Positions 1 through 11,884 are shown, counted from the stretch's first letter. The stretch: DNA of 64,000 bases from Paramacrobiotus metropolitanus (GCF_019649055.1 NW_026570223.1:2418001-2482000); one strand, 5' to 3'. The notes: generated from the sequence alone by a model not told the origin. A program made the numbers and translations.

Positions 1-1028
1 TTCACAAAAACTGTCCAGTTCAAAGGTAAATGAAAAATGAATCCAGTTCAAAGGTAAATGAAAAAACAAAGCAGAAACTGACAAAAAGCACAAAGTTTAA
101 GTATAAAAGTAAAAGTACACACACAACCGCAGCCTTGAGCGGATGGCGATTAAAAGCAGCTTTTAATCGAAAATGTGCTAGACCGCCCTCATACGGCAAC
201 CATATACCGTCACCACCCTGTAAAAGGCAAAAGTAGCGTAATGACTGATCGACACAAGCAGCTGCGTTTTCAGCGTGAGGTAATTGACAGATTACGTTGC
301 ATTGTGAGTTTAAAACGTAATTTAGCGCAAATTTTTTATAGTTAAATTTTTGGTGGCGATGATGAACCGGCGATTTCCGATAACACTTGATATTAGGATA
401 CTGTTTTGGTAAATTCGAAGGAACCTGGCTGCTACTTTTTTTTCTCTTTTAATTTGTTTGCTGAAGGGAAGGGTGGTTCGCTCGCACTCGGATATCGCAG
501 TGTAAAATTATAGTTTCTTTTTGCATCGTTTAAATGTTGAAAATTTTAAGCCAGAAGCACAGGTATAATATTTACACTAGTACGTACATACACCACATCA
601 ATAGTGCAGATCGTTCAGTCTAATTGCACAGTTGCTTGGTGAAACTGGTTGGATGCAAAAAGTAAAGATTTTATCTCCTATTCTAATTATGCTGCTGGTT
701 TGATACCAGTTTATTGATTGATTGTGTCATTCATTCATTCATTTGTTGCGTACTGTTTGAATCCACTAAGGGCGGAACCAAGGCATAGCTCTCTCAATTA
801 ATAAAAGTTCACTAAAAATATAAATAATAAAACAAATTTTTCTATTGGTCTAGCAAATAAATAATGAATTATATACCTATAATCGGGTTGAAAAATCGAA
901 CACCATCCACACGGCTCGCTTCGGGAATCGCGTGGATGGTTGATCCAGGGATAATTTAATTAAACGATCATCGAAATCGAATTTGATTTTTATTTTCCAT
1001 TAATATAAAGTCGCTTTAAACCTTAACC
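1..1028. other. Non-coding stretch with short direct repeat and hairpin
   Basis: No convincing gene. Two near-identical copies of a ~22-bp unit (cagttcaaaggtaaatgaa) lie at about 17-36 and 44-62. A small Lys/Ser-rich ORF at 30-236 has no recognisable features and is probably chance. A hairpin at 902-940 pairs accatccacacg with cgcgtggatggt (one mismatch, 15-base loop) about 90 bases upstream of the next gene. The part in between is AT-rich and otherwise featureless. This could be the left edge of the Polinton, but no inverted copy of it was found near 21 kb. Confidence 0.4.
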
Positions 1029-2406
1029 ATGGACTCTCTCGCTTCGGTCAACGACGTCACCGCACCGATCCCCGTCGCCGCTGCCGTTCACCATGACGCC
1101 GCTGCCGTCCACCATGCCGCCGCTGCTGTCCATCACGCCGCCGCGGCCGTCCACCACGCTGTCGCTCCACTACCCGACGTCGCTGCCGTCCAGCACGCCC
1201 ACGCCGCTGCTGCCGTCCATCACGACGCCGCTGCCGTTCACCACGCTGCCGCTGCCGTTCATCACGCCGCCGCTGCAGCCCAGCAGGCAGCCGCTCCGGT
1301 TCTTGACGCCGACGATGCTGTGGAGGAGTTTCCAGCCGACGCTGTCATCGCGGCCAAGGTGGACGCGTACCTGCTGACCAAGTCGACGGATGCGGCGATC
1401 CTGGAATTCGATGGGATCAAGATGCCGGCAATCCCCATTACCGAACTGCTGCTGCAGTTCACCAACATCCGGTAAGATTTTTAGCTAATTATTTTATTAA
1501 TAATGCAATACTAAATTGTACTATTTATTGTACGGATTCAGAAATGAATATCAATATTAAAATGCTTATAAATTGAAAATTTAATTAAAATAAATTACCA
1601 CTGTCTTTAGTTCGATTTCCGCCGAGAACTGCGGCCTGCGCTCGTTGGATACGTTGCCGTGCAAGGACCTCCTGGAAACCTTGCACCTGGATGACAACGA
1701 GCTCGCCGGCAACGCCCTCCTGGCGCTGCATCCGTGTATCAAGTTGACGGAAATCCATCTGAAGGGGAACGGCTTTACCAGCGCGGAGCAATTCGCTCCT
1801 GTGCGCAAGTTGCCGCTGGAGTAGGTCGACGTCAGCTTTAATCCGGTGACTCACTGCTCCTCGCTGCAGGAGGCGATGGAGCTACTGTTCCCCCGGGCCC
1901 ACACCGTAGTCGTCACCAGTATCCTGGACCTGATGGCAGACGAGAGCGCACTGGAGGAAAGCGACGACGAGGACGAAGAAGAAATGGATACCGACAGCGG
2001 TATATTTTTTCTGTATTTTGTCTATTGTTTGTGTGATAGTAGTATGAACGGTAAAGTTTTTGTAGAAGAAAGCGACTTCGAGGAGGAAAGCGAGAAGGAT
2101 TCGGTGGAAATGGCGGCAGCAGTGCGTGCACTGGAAGAAGGTAAATTAAACCAAATAAAAAAAAATAATAAAATCATTGGAAATTTAAAAATCATTCAAA
2201 AATTGGAAGCTAAATTTAAAAATAAATTCCGGAATATTTCAGGACAAAATTCAATAATAAATTTTAAAATTGTTTCGAAAAATTCTACAACTGTAAAATA
2301 AATTCAGTTGTTTGCAGATCTAGACTGGGAGCTAGGATCGGAAGCGGGATCCGACAGCGAGGTGGAGACGTTTTCCGATTCGGATATAGACGATAGCTTT
2401 GAATAA
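1029..2406 (+). pseudogene. ANP32-like acidic leucine-rich-repeat gene with in-frame TAG
   Basis: Four exons fit canonical splice sites: 1029-1471, 1611-1999, 2066-2140 and 2318-2406. Exon 1 encodes about 15 tandem units of the type AAAVHHA, then joins a leucine-rich domain. Exon 2 carries LRR-type segments (LETLHLDDNELAGN, LTEIHLKGNGF) and an LRR cap, followed by a Glu/Asp-rich tail through exons 3-4 ending SDSDIDDSFE. This arrangement is that of the ANP32 family of histone-chaperone and phosphatase-inhibitor proteins. An in-frame TAG at 1822-1824 splits the LRR domain, so the gene is broken, read through, or uses a splice form I cannot see. The usual ANP32 N-terminal LRRs are replaced by the Ala/His repeat. 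It may be a host gene next to the Polinton or captured cargo. Confidence 0.55.
1075..1300 (+). repeat. GC-rich coding minisatellite (AAAVHHA units)
   Basis: Tandem 21-24-base units of the form gccgctgccgtccaccacgc encode Ala-Ala-Ala-Val-His-His. The neighbouring frame is also open through the array, as expected for a repeat whose unit length is a multiple of three. Confidence 0.8.
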
Positions 2407-2695
2407 ATGGTTTTTTTTCTTTAAAAGTGTCTGAGTTTATGTGGTTTGGTGCGACAGAATAAAATGACACGCGTTCTGCGCTTTACATTTATTATTATCA
2501 TTGTAGTTTCATACGAACAATCGTAACAAATAATATCATATCAGCTTTTCTTCTTTCAAAAATTCAAAATATTTAAATAAATTCTGGGATTCTTTCCCGG
2601 CGGCTCGTGCTGCGTCTGCATGATAGCGGTACGCTCGGTGTGCAATTCAACCTGCATAAAAAAATCAGGAACCATTGATAAAATAAAAAGTTAAA

Positions 2696-2935
2696 TTAAA
2701 TCGAAGAGAACTCACCTTTGATTAACTGAAAATGAACGGAAGCATCGATAGCAGCACATTGCAAATAGTTATTAAGCTCACGTAAAATTGCAAGCAGTTC
2801 CGACTCAAAAGCAGCATACGTCTGCTGCGTGCTGCTCTCTACTGGCATTGGGGTTCGTGACTGCTGCGCAGTTTCCCACGGGAAACGGGAAGAGCGTCCG
2901 CATACATCCCCATTATGCTGTGTGGATGTCTGCAA
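2696..2935 (-). CDS. Possible small hypothetical protein
   Basis: A minus-strand ORF reading into LLAILRELNNYLQCAA, which looks helical, divergent from the gene at 3091. A donor-like gtgag at 2714 and an acceptor at 2652 could join it to a second exon, but that junction gives an immediate stop in the expected phase, so the 3' end is unresolved. The first ATG is also unclear because the ORF opens with TTG. The region 2407-2695 holds nothing else recognisable. Confidence 0.25.
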   Translation of the reverse strand: MQTSTQHNGDVCGRSSRFPWETAQQSRTPMPVESSTQQTYAAFESELLAILRELNNYLQCAAIDASVHFQLIKGEFSSI

Positions 2936-3090
2936 CGAACAATTTTATTTTCTGGAGGTTGCCACGGCAACTCTTAGCCAATCGGCACTGGTGTAACATT
3001 TTGCTACCTTAATAAAGTGTAACATTTCTCAAAACAATTTTGTTAATTAGTCTTAACTTTTACGAGTGATTAGCAGCAATATTTTTTAAA

Positions 3091-4431
3091 ATGTCGGATA
3101 ACGTTGACACTTTTGACTGGGAGGCCTGGTTGCGAAACGAAGCTGACGGTTCTGACTTTTTTCTGAACCACAGCGATCCTAATCTGGACTTCCTGTCCGA
3201 ATTTTTTCCCGATCCTAATGCGCCGACAGCTGGACCTGCTTACGCGGATCCCGACACGCCGATCGAACCGGAGTATTGCCCACGCTTTGAGTCCGTGTCA
3301 CCACCCGCTTCGGAACCGCCGGCCATCCATGTCCATCTCCCAGAATTGCCTGGCTTGAATGACCTGCCTCCCGATTTCCTCCCACAACCGCTCACCGACG
3401 ATGAGCAAGCGGCACTGCTGGAGTTTCTCCAACCAGGACCTGTCTCACGACCCATCGGTTTCGTCAACCTAGAGGTCGCCACCTTGGTCCGTGCCGGCAC
3501 CCTGACTGTCAAGCTGCTTTTGGAGAACCAGATGCCGCAGTACGGCACGGTGGTTGCGCACCGTGGACGGAAGGGACCACGCTGCGACATGGCCATGAGC
3601 GAGCTGCGGGCGCTCTTGCGGTTCTTGCTGTTGACGGAATGCGATGCCATGTATCGTCACAACACTTCACCCAACGTCAAGAAGTGTCAGCTCGTGGACC
3701 AGCAATACCGCCGGGAGTTTTCGCCATCCTTGCATGCCGCATGGGTGCGTCAGGAAGAGGACTGCAAACGCCTGCTGCGTGTTTGCCGCGTAGGGGACGC
3801 CAACATCAGCGTTTCGACGACCAGGATTAGCATGGACGCTGTCCGAAAATTGCGAAAGATGGACTTGTATCCAGTGCTGTTGCAGCTCTTCCCGGGATAT
3901 TCCCAAGGGACACGAGGTAAGGTCACCGTTTCGTTCAATATTCAACCAGTTCAAAGTTCAATTGATTCAGTTCAGTGTTCATAAAGTTCAATGTTCATAA
4001 CGTTCAATGTTCAATAAATTCAGTTCAATGTTCATAAAGTTCAATGTTCATTAAATTCAGTTCAATGTTCACTGAACCTTATAAATTTAGTTCAGTGTTC
4101 AGTGAATCTTAATTTTTGCATTGAATTTGTTCTGCATGTCGGATTGCAAACTAAATTTCTGATAAACTATTTTTCAGATTTGCCTGTCGGATTCTGGAAC
4201 GATTACCGCTCGTACCTGGTCATGGAGTGCGTCCATCTGGCCAAGGTGAAGGATATCTATCCGTCGGAGGACAATATACGATGGCTGGTTTATAGTCAGC
4301 TGGATACCGCTAGCTTTTATAGCATTATAATTGAGTTATTACCAAACTATGCTGACTGCTCTTTTGCTGCTTTTGCGAACAATGACGAAGTGCGCAAGTA
4401 CTTTTGCGATCAAGCGTTTAAAATGTTGTAA
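3091..4431 (+). CDS. Hypothetical Polinton-associated protein, acidic N-terminus
   Basis: Two exons, 3091-3916 and 4178-4431, with a gtaagg donor and tttttcag acceptor, encode about 359 aa. The first ~100 residues are acidic and proline-rich (SDNVDTFDWEAWL at the start), resembling a transactivator-type tail. The rest is a mixed, Leu/Arg-rich fold with no motif I know. It lies directly upstream of the polymerase in the same direction. The 261-base intron is filled with tandem TTCAATGTTCA-type repeats. Function unknown. Confidence 0.6.
3940..4115 (+). repeat. Tandem AGTTCA/TTCAATGTTCA repeats inside an intron
   Basis: Ten or more imperfect units of the types agttcaatgttcata and aattcagttcaatgttca fill most of the intron at 3917-4177. 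They are direct, not inverted, copies. Confidence 0.85.
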
Positions 4432-4436
4432 GCATA

Positions 4437-4500
4437 TTGGGTTTCCATTTTTCTACGGTGTGTATCGTGGTTATCGGTTTCCATTTTGTACTTGCCAAGA
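4437..4500 (+). promoter_or_regulatory. Candidate Polinton promoter motif (TTTCCATTT)
   Basis: Two copies of gtttccattt occur upstream of the polymerase gene, one reading tccattttgtacttgcc. Similar TCCATTT motifs precede the BIR gene (about 11967) and the TBP-like gene (19662 and 19692). Their position and repetition suggest an element promoter or initiator; this is an inference from four sites. Confidence 0.3.
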
Positions 4501-5465
4501 TATAGTGGTACATGAATAGTGTTAATAAATATTAGTCGCACTTTTATGGTGCTTTACTGAACTAGTTGCTACAATGGACTATATGTTATCAGATGTAGAC
4601 ATGGCTGCTTTATTGGCCGATGGTGAATGGAATGATGACCCTGTAGAGTTAGATGCCGAAACATTAAACGCTGCCGCGCTTCTAGCTGCTGAAGACGACT
4701 GGGTTTATGAAGATCCTGTGCCTCAATGGGGTGGTAATACCAGCGTTGTAGACAATGTCGATATTCAGTGTATTGGTCGCAAGTATTCTCCAAAATTTCG
4801 TGTCCACCTGAATACTTTTAACATTAAATTTTCGAATCTCGAAGATGTTGATGTTAGTGATGTCCCTGAGACTATCGTTTCTATTCTTGAGTACATATTA
4901 TTTGTTGTTTTGAACGGTGTTAAGGATACGGATCGCGTGCGTTTACGGATTGATTCTCGGCATTTTAATCGCCCTTTGTACACTTCGCTGACGCTTCGTT
5001 CGGAGCTCAGCGTTAAACGCTGGATGACGGATATACAGCGCGTGCTGAATCGCCACGAAGAGTTGATGTTATTGATGACTCCTTCCAAATCACCGCTCAA
5101 CATACGCAGCTGCCCTCCGGTCGCTGTGTGAAAGATGTTCCTATCCTTTTGAGGCGCCGCCTCATGAAGATGCAGTCCGTGGTTATTGTTAATGGTGATG
5201 ATGACCTTTGCATGGCCCGAGCACTGGTGATGGGAAAAGCTTTGGCCGACAAGAATTCCAAACGTTTTCGAAGCCTGCGGAGGGGTAAGCGAGAAATCAC
5301 CAAGCTAGCTAAGCTTTTGATATTGCGAGCGGGTTTACCGGAGCGGTCATTCAGTCTAAGCGACATTCCAGCATTTGAGAAAGTTCTCAAAGGTTACCGT
5401 ATTATTGTTGTCAGCATTGATCATGCGAACGCTATTGTGCATAAAGGTCATAAGCATAAAAAGCA

Positions 5466-7998
5466 TACGAGGACATTTGGGTGCTGTGAACATACCCTTC
5501 ACGATTAGGGTGCGATGAACACCCGGGAACTAACTTTACAGAAAATTTTATTTTGATAAAATTGTTATACTCAAATATTTTTACTGTCTATTTTGACAAA
5601 TTGCGGCCCACCAAAAATTATTGTGCCTTCAAACCACATTTTGGAAGATCATAGTGCTTCACAATTTTTAGTCACAGAACAAAATAATAACCTGAACGAG
5701 TATAGCACAAAATTCTCTATTTAATACGCACTCGTATTCATTTAACTTTCGCGTTTCTTGAAAGACCGTTTTGTAACTTTTGTTGGCGTATTCGTAAGAT
5801 TGCCCAACACAGCACGGTGGTTAGATTTCTGTGGAACTTTCTGGCGTTTTTGCTGATGTTCGGCTCGCGCTTTCTGAAACTCTGAGCTCGTGATAATCGC
5901 TCCGCTATCCATCCGCAAACGTTGATCAGTAGGTCTTTTTTCCTTTCGAGGGTGGATCTGTGTCAGACGGTCGAAAAACCCTTGGGCAATGTTACCAGGT
6001 GCCACAGTCGGCTTAAACCCTTCCATCTTATCAACAAGGATTCCCGCAATTTCTTCGGCAGTAGAATTAGGCGCATGAAATTTCACGCGAACAAACTGCT
6101 TGAGTTCTGCCAATTCACTTGCATAAACTTCGCGAAAGGTTAACAAGTCAGCTTGTTCCTGCGGCAGTGTTGCGTCGTTTAAATCATCGTTGGGCCCATC
6201 CACAGCACGACAAACGTTCTCCGGATTATAAGGAAAAATGCCCGATGCTTTAAAACCGGAAATGATATTTGACGGCATGTTGAAATCGTTCCATTTTGCC
6301 ATCAAGTGTTTCGCAAAATTCTGCTTGGATATCTGTATTTTAAACCAAAATTCAACTTACGGGCAAAATCACAGTTAAATATTAAAGTTCCTACCGCTTC
6401 GTCCAATAGGAGTGGCTGCAAACGCAAATAATCCCGCCAGTACTTTTGACAGGTCCGAAAACTTTAATGTCCATGGGCTGCAATTTATCAGTCTGTCCAG
6501 AGGGCAAAATCACTACGGTAATATCTTTTTCCGACATCAAACACTCGTGAATGAACTCATCGTTCAGCATGTGGGAACTATGACCATCCAAGAAGATAAC
6601 ATTCTACAAAAGATGATTACAATATAGATGTATTTATTTGCACAGAGCTGTTGGCTACACAGAAATCAAAAATAATTAGGTTTAATTTACTGGTCTTGTG
6701 ACAATAATTAGCGTCATTAATATTGCTTTTATAATAATTTTATGCTCGTGAATTTTTTTTGCTACTGATATGTTTTTGAATTACCTTTTCTGCTGTCATG
6801 GCAGGAATGATTACGCGTCGGAGGTAATTAACAAATGTTTCCGTGTCCATAATTCCAGAATTGTTTACCCCGACATAACACCGATCATCGGTTCCGTCCA
6901 GTCGAGAAGCCATCATCACCTTGCCATCGAACAGGATTAACGGTCTCATAATTTCACCCGCAGCGTTTCCGCCAGCCAAAACCGTAACCAGCTCTCTGTC
7001 GTTACCATCGGAATATGAGAGTACATCCTTTGTCCCTTTTTCTGCATAAACCGAAGTAACTCGCTCTGCCACTTGAAATGCGGACTCATCAAAGTTCCAG
7101 ATACCACGAGGGTCGCTCAGATATCCGCTCATGTGCAGCTCGCTTAGCTTCTTAAGCCATCCCTGGCGGTTTTTTACGGTCCATTCCCGAGATTTCTTCC
7201 GGTTTGCACTGTGAGAGATGCGCTTCTTAATTTCTGGGTGACGCTTTAAAAAGCCATAGTGCCAGTCCTCCGTAAAACGTTGTTTCTCGACTGAAAAACC
7301 TACAAACATTTGATGTGTGAACAAGAGCCAAATAATGAAAAAAATTTCTATATGCTACTGCAATTTTATCGGCGCCAAAAGCATTATCTTAAAGCGTTTT
7401 ACCTTTTCTTTCAACAGTGCAGGAATAATTCGTTCTAACATCGGTTTATTTAGAGGCACTCCAAGTCTTGCACAGCGCAGCATGGTGTCTGCAATAAAGT
7501 TCTCCTCAAGATCAGTAAATATCCGCTGCCATTGCCCATTCTGTTGAGGCACAATTCCCTTCAGCCGTCTTCCTAGTGTCGTGCGATTAACTCTGTAGAC
7601 CTTTGCGGCGGAAGGCTGCGATAAAATTCCCTCCTGACATGACTTGACTGCTGCGTCCATAGCATCATTATGACAAGCTCTGGCGACTAGATCCATACTC
7701 GTAGAGTCGTAGTTGATATTTGTGAACAGTTGGATTCAGTACACGTAGCAAATCAGATTAATTAGTAAAAACAGTAAAACAAACAGTCACTATAACAAAT
7801 CTAGAATATAAGATAACAAGATATGGAAATAAACAAATATGTACGAGTACTCGTACTGGATGCTGTGCGTTTTAAAATTTGAATTTAATTTTAAAATTTC
7901 GACCGTAAGGCCAGTAGCGTTGCGAGCTGCAGACTGGCCGGGTGTTCATCGCACCCTAATCGTGAAGGGTATGTTCACAGCACCCAAATGTCCTCGTA
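5466..7998 (-). mobile_element. pogo/Tigger-like DNA transposon inserted in polB
   Basis: Both ends carry the same 59-bp terminal inverted repeat, at 5468-5526 and 7938-7996, with no mismatch by eye. It is flanked on each side by TA (5466-5467 and 7997-7998), the target duplication of the Tc1/mariner/pogo superfamily. The element is 2529 bp and carries a transposase gene on the minus strand. The polymerase reading frame is the same on both sides, so the insertion itself is clean. Identical TIRs suggest a recent insertion. Confidence 0.95.
5742..7696 (-). pseudogene. pogo/Tigger-like DDE transposase with introns and a frame break
   Basis: Minus-strand exons in order: an N-terminal helix-turn-helix segment of the psq type (7696-~7376; QPSAAKVYRVNRTTLGRRL); a second DNA-binding/CENP-B-like segment and the first catalytic Asp in WNFDESAF (about 7300-6785); a central exon from 6603 with the second Asp in FLDGHSSH and the third in LQPMDIKVFGPVK; and a C-terminal exon (6305-5742) ending in a basic tail. 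This order is typical of Tc5/Tigger/pogo transposases with a DDD triad. The frame changes just after FGPVK (about 6450), so the product would be truncated. Exact junctions of the first and last introns were not resolved. Confidence 0.85.
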
Positions 7999-8736
7999 TC
8001 ATTTTACTTCATCATGACGGTCATTTTGATCTTTTGAAATCTCTTCCCGCCTTTTTTAAACGCAGTTATTGGTGCTTTGACTGTATGAAAGGATACAGTA
8101 GTCAGGTCAAACACCGTTGTAAAGGAAAGTGTGCCCTGTGTTTGCGAGTTGATTGCCCTGAAGATACGGTTAATTTTATCACGTGTATGGACTGCAACCG
8201 ACAGTTTCCTGGTCAGAACTGCTTTGATCACCACAAGCTCGGTAGTGGCAAAGGTCGCCATAAGAAACGGATAGCCCTGTGTGATACGCTAAAAGTGTGT
8301 GGCCAGTGCCGTTGTATATATTCGAACGCTCAGCGCAAACCGGACAATCCACATCGCTGTGGTGAAACCAAATGCAAAGTGTGTAGCATTTTTGATTTAC
8401 CCTCCGAGCATCGTTGTTATATGCGTCCGAAGCCCTTTACATCTGATCGAAAAGCCCGCTGCAGCTCTGCTCAGTTTCTTTACTTTGATTTTGAGACGTA
8501 CGTGTCAGCATCCGGTGAATTGGTGCCCAATTTAGCGGTGAGTTTCGACCGACCTAATTGTTCTTGCAGTGTTTCATGCTGTTTTTATCAAACAGGTTGT
8601 CCAGGACAGTGATGGCGAAGAATGGACATTTCCTGATTCCTCTACTCCTATCGGACACGACGTTACCAATGACCTTTGCGAATTCCTCTTCCAGGAAGAC
8701 CACAAGAAATTTTACGTTATCGCGCATAATTTCAAG

Positions 8737-8865
8737 GTGAGATTGCGTAGCGTTGGTGACCTTTCCAACGGATGACCTTTCTCTTCGGTGACCTTTCCAG
8801 TTATCCGTTGACCTTTGCAATTAGTGACCTTTATTATGTGACCTTAAGTCGGTGACCTTTACAGG
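8737..8865 (+). repeat. polB intron built of TGACCTTT repeats
   Basis: Seven copies of TGACCTTT (one TGACCTTA) start at 8757, 8773, 8789, 8809, 8826, 8840 and 8854, spaced 14-20 bases, all in the same direction, between a gtgag donor and a ttacag acceptor. TGACCT is the complement of AGGTCA, the nuclear-receptor half-site. Confidence 0.9.
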
Positions 8866-11471
8866 GTTTTGATGGATATTTCATCCTCAACTGGTTACTA
8901 CGCAATGGGATTGTACCTAAAGTTATCATGAACGGAGGCAAGCTGTTGATGCTGGACGTGCCCGCACCGTACGACATACACTTTCGTGATAGCTATAGCT
9001 ATAACCCACAAAGTCTCTCGAAATGGCCAGCAACGTTCGGTTTGGAAGACACGAGTAAAGGCACCTTTCCGCACAAGTTTAACCGTGAAGAAAACTGGAA
9101 CAAGATTGTGCCTTTCCCGTCAAAGGACGAGTACGGTTATACCAGCATGAAACAGAAAGACCGGATTGCCTTTGATCACTGGTACGAAGCTGAAGTGGTT
9201 GAGAAAAATGGATTGTTCGATTTCCGCCGTGAGTTCGAGGGCTATTGTCGTAACGACGTCACGGTTCTTCGCAAGTGTTGCCAGCAGTTTTGTCAACTAT
9301 TCATGGACATAAGCGATGGACTTAACCCTTTCGTCTCAGCTCTCACCATCGCCGGTGTTTGCAGTAATTACTGGCGGACATTCTTACTCCAGCCAGAGCA
9401 GATTGGATTAATTCCGAATCATGGATATAACCGCAACCGTCCCCAGTCTAGCAAGGCCTTACGATGGTTACAGTGGACAGAAGCCGAGAACATGTGCGTA
9501 TTGCAGACCAAACTATCCGGAGCAGAGTACAAGATTGGTACATACTTTGTTGACAGATATTGCGCGAAACTAAAACTGTTTACGAATTTCATGGTTGTTG
9601 GTTCCACGGCTGTCCTCAATGCGTCGCTGCTGATACAGTACATCCGTACCGTGGAATGAAGATGTCGGACATCTACAAGGAAACGCTGGATAGAGATCAG
9701 TATTTTAGAGATTTGGGATTTCAGGTGGTCGTTATCTGGGAGCACGAGTACGATAGATTATGCGCAGACGAGCCAGAATTCAATGAATTTATCCGAATGG
9801 TCAAGATCCGGGCCGGAATTAACCCGCGCGACGCCTTCCACGGAGGACGGACGAATGCCACTCGGCTTCATTATAAAATCAACGGCAATGAAAAAATCTG
9901 CTATTATGACGTCTGCAGCGAGTATCCTTTTGTCAACAAGACCAAGCGCTATCCCACCAGCCATCCTCGGGTGATTGCTAGCAATTTTACAGACCCACGC
10001 AGCTACTTCGGTTTGATGTCTTGCGATATACTTCCGCCTGCAGATCTCTATTTGCCAGTACTACCGTACCGCAGCCAAGACAAATTAACGTTCCCGTTGT
10101 GTCGTACATGTGCCGACCACCGCATCAATGCTCCCTGCCAGCATACTGATGAAGAGCGGATGCTTACTGGGACCTGGTGCACACCAGAAATTATTGCTGC
10201 ATTGGATCGTGGTTACATAATGAGTTCGATTCACGAAGTTTGGCAGTTTGATCAATACGAAGATCGTCTTTTTGAGGGATATATCAACAAATTTCTCAAG
10301 ATTAAAACCGAATCCAGCGGATGGCCTGTGGATGTGACGACGGAAGCCCAGAAATCTCAGTATATTACCGAGTACAAGAGTAAAGAGGGTATTGAACTGG
10401 AACGGGAAAAGATCAAAGAGAATCCTGGATTACGCTCACTGGCCAAATTGATGCTAAACAGGTAGGCCAGCTTATTGAAAAAAAAATAAAAAAAAATATA
10501 CAATTTTTTTTGTTAGTTTTTGGGGGCGTTTGGGAATGCAGAGTGATAGGTTGATCACGGAGTACGTTAGCAAGCCAGCACGCTTTTATGAATTGCTACT
10601 CTCCGGTCAGTACCACGTTCATTCGTGGGACATGTTTGGGGAGGAAGTGCTGCAGGTGATGTTTACGAAGGAAGAAGGGTTTCTCGAAGAAGATCCGAGT
10701 AGAAATGTGGTCCTTGCAGCGTATGTATATTTCTTTTTTAATTGAACCGCAAAAAGTTCAACTCTGGAATTTAGGTTTACCACATGTTGGGCTCGCCTTC
10801 ATTTACTGCAGTTTATGGAACACGTACAAGATCGCCTCTTATATTTTGATACAGGTGGGTTCGTACTGCGTGCGCTGTAGAACATAGAAAAACTGCAGTA
10901 ATATCTGTTTAGATTCCATAATTTTCGTGGATCAGCCGGGCAAACCGAAACCGGCAACGGGCAAATTTCTGGGCGACCTAACGGACGAACTAAAACCGGG
11001 CCAGTACATTACCGAATTTGTCAGCTTGGGCCCGAAGACGTACGCCTATGTGACGAACGACAACGCTAATACGGTAAAGGTCAAAGGATTCACGCTGAAT
11101 GGACAAACCAGTGAAGTAATAAATTTTGAGAAGATGTTGTTAATGTTAGATAATTGTGAAGAGCTTTCCGTGAATTATCCTGATTTAATCAAGCGTGATA
11201 AACCTACTTTGACTTTACAACAGTACGATATGTCCAAAACACTTCGTATGACTTACGATAAGCGGCGAATAGTGGAAAACTGGAACACGCTACCGTTTGG
11301 TTATGTACCGAAATAAATAGCATGACATTTGTTGGTTCTGAATTTTTAATAAACAAATTGAGAAACTCTGACACTTGCTAACAGGCGGTAAAGCAAACAA
11401 AAAGTTGTTACATTTCCATACGTTTTTGTTCTGATAACAGTGTCACAAAACTAGCGAGTTAATCATTTAAG

Positions 11472-11884
11472 TCGAGTTAATAAAAGTTCCCAGCATTCCG
11501 ACTGCCCCATCTCCCACTGGTTGGAAGGAGAACTGCCATGTAAGCTCTAACACTTCGCTCTCCCAACAGCACTTTGTAGTTAGTAGCATCTACTTGCAGA
11601 TTTCGTATGTGGATGCCACGGGAGGTCAAACTGATGAAGATCAAGAAGGTAAGTCATGCAGTAGTGTTGTTGGCGACGAAAACACTGCAGGCGGTATCGT
11701 TGACGCAAAGGTCAACCAGGCGAGGTCGGTGAGCGATAACTTTGATAATATTCTCGGCACAAATAAATGTAATTAAAATAAGAACTAAAATTAACCATAA
11801 AATACCAATGCAAAATTTTCCCAGACGGTTGTCGATCCGCTCGGCAAGGTCCAGTCTGGGAATCATTCCCTGTACGTTGGCCAT
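11472..11884. other. Two overlapping open frames, one with a membrane segment
   Basis: On the minus strand, 11884-11654 starts with ATG and reads a 76-aa product with one clear hydrophobic span (FCIGILWLILVLILITFICA) and a short Cys/Asn tail. It could be a small Polinton membrane protein with a further exon. On the plus strand a frame is open from 11472 to 11776 but has no ATG near its start. Both lie between polB and the BIR gene. I favour the minus-strand membrane protein, weakly. Confidence 0.3.

Larger units (their letters stand above)
4574..11316 (+). pseudogene. polB: Polinton protein-primed DNA polymerase B, interrupted
   Basis: This is the replicative DNA polymerase of the Polinton, a family B enzyme of the protein-primed type. 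Visible parts, in order: N-terminal region (4574-5131); the conserved segment before the exonuclease (5128-5467); Cys/His-rich zinc region and Exo I motif FDFETY (7999-8537); Exo II region NFKGFDGYF across the 8736/8866 junction; palm and TPR regions with KIGTYFVD and YEFHGCWFHGC; and palm motif C DTDSIIFV, split by the last intron. Introns fit at 8538-8595, 8737-8865, 10462-10516, 10721-10774 and 10855-10912. Breaks: a frame change near 5068, a 2.5-kb transposon at 5468-7996, and another frame change near 9561. The copy cannot encode an intact enzyme as it stands. Confidence 0.9.

Noticed and set aside
1093..1377. Pro/Thr/Ser-rich ORF in another frame of the Ala/His repeat
   Set aside because: Open only because the repeat unit is a multiple of three; stops when the repeat ends.
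2556..2935. Two-exon minus-strand gene with a second exon reading VELHTERTAIMQTQHEPP
   Set aside because: The attractive second frame is out of phase with the first exon at the only good splice sites, so the join is not supported.
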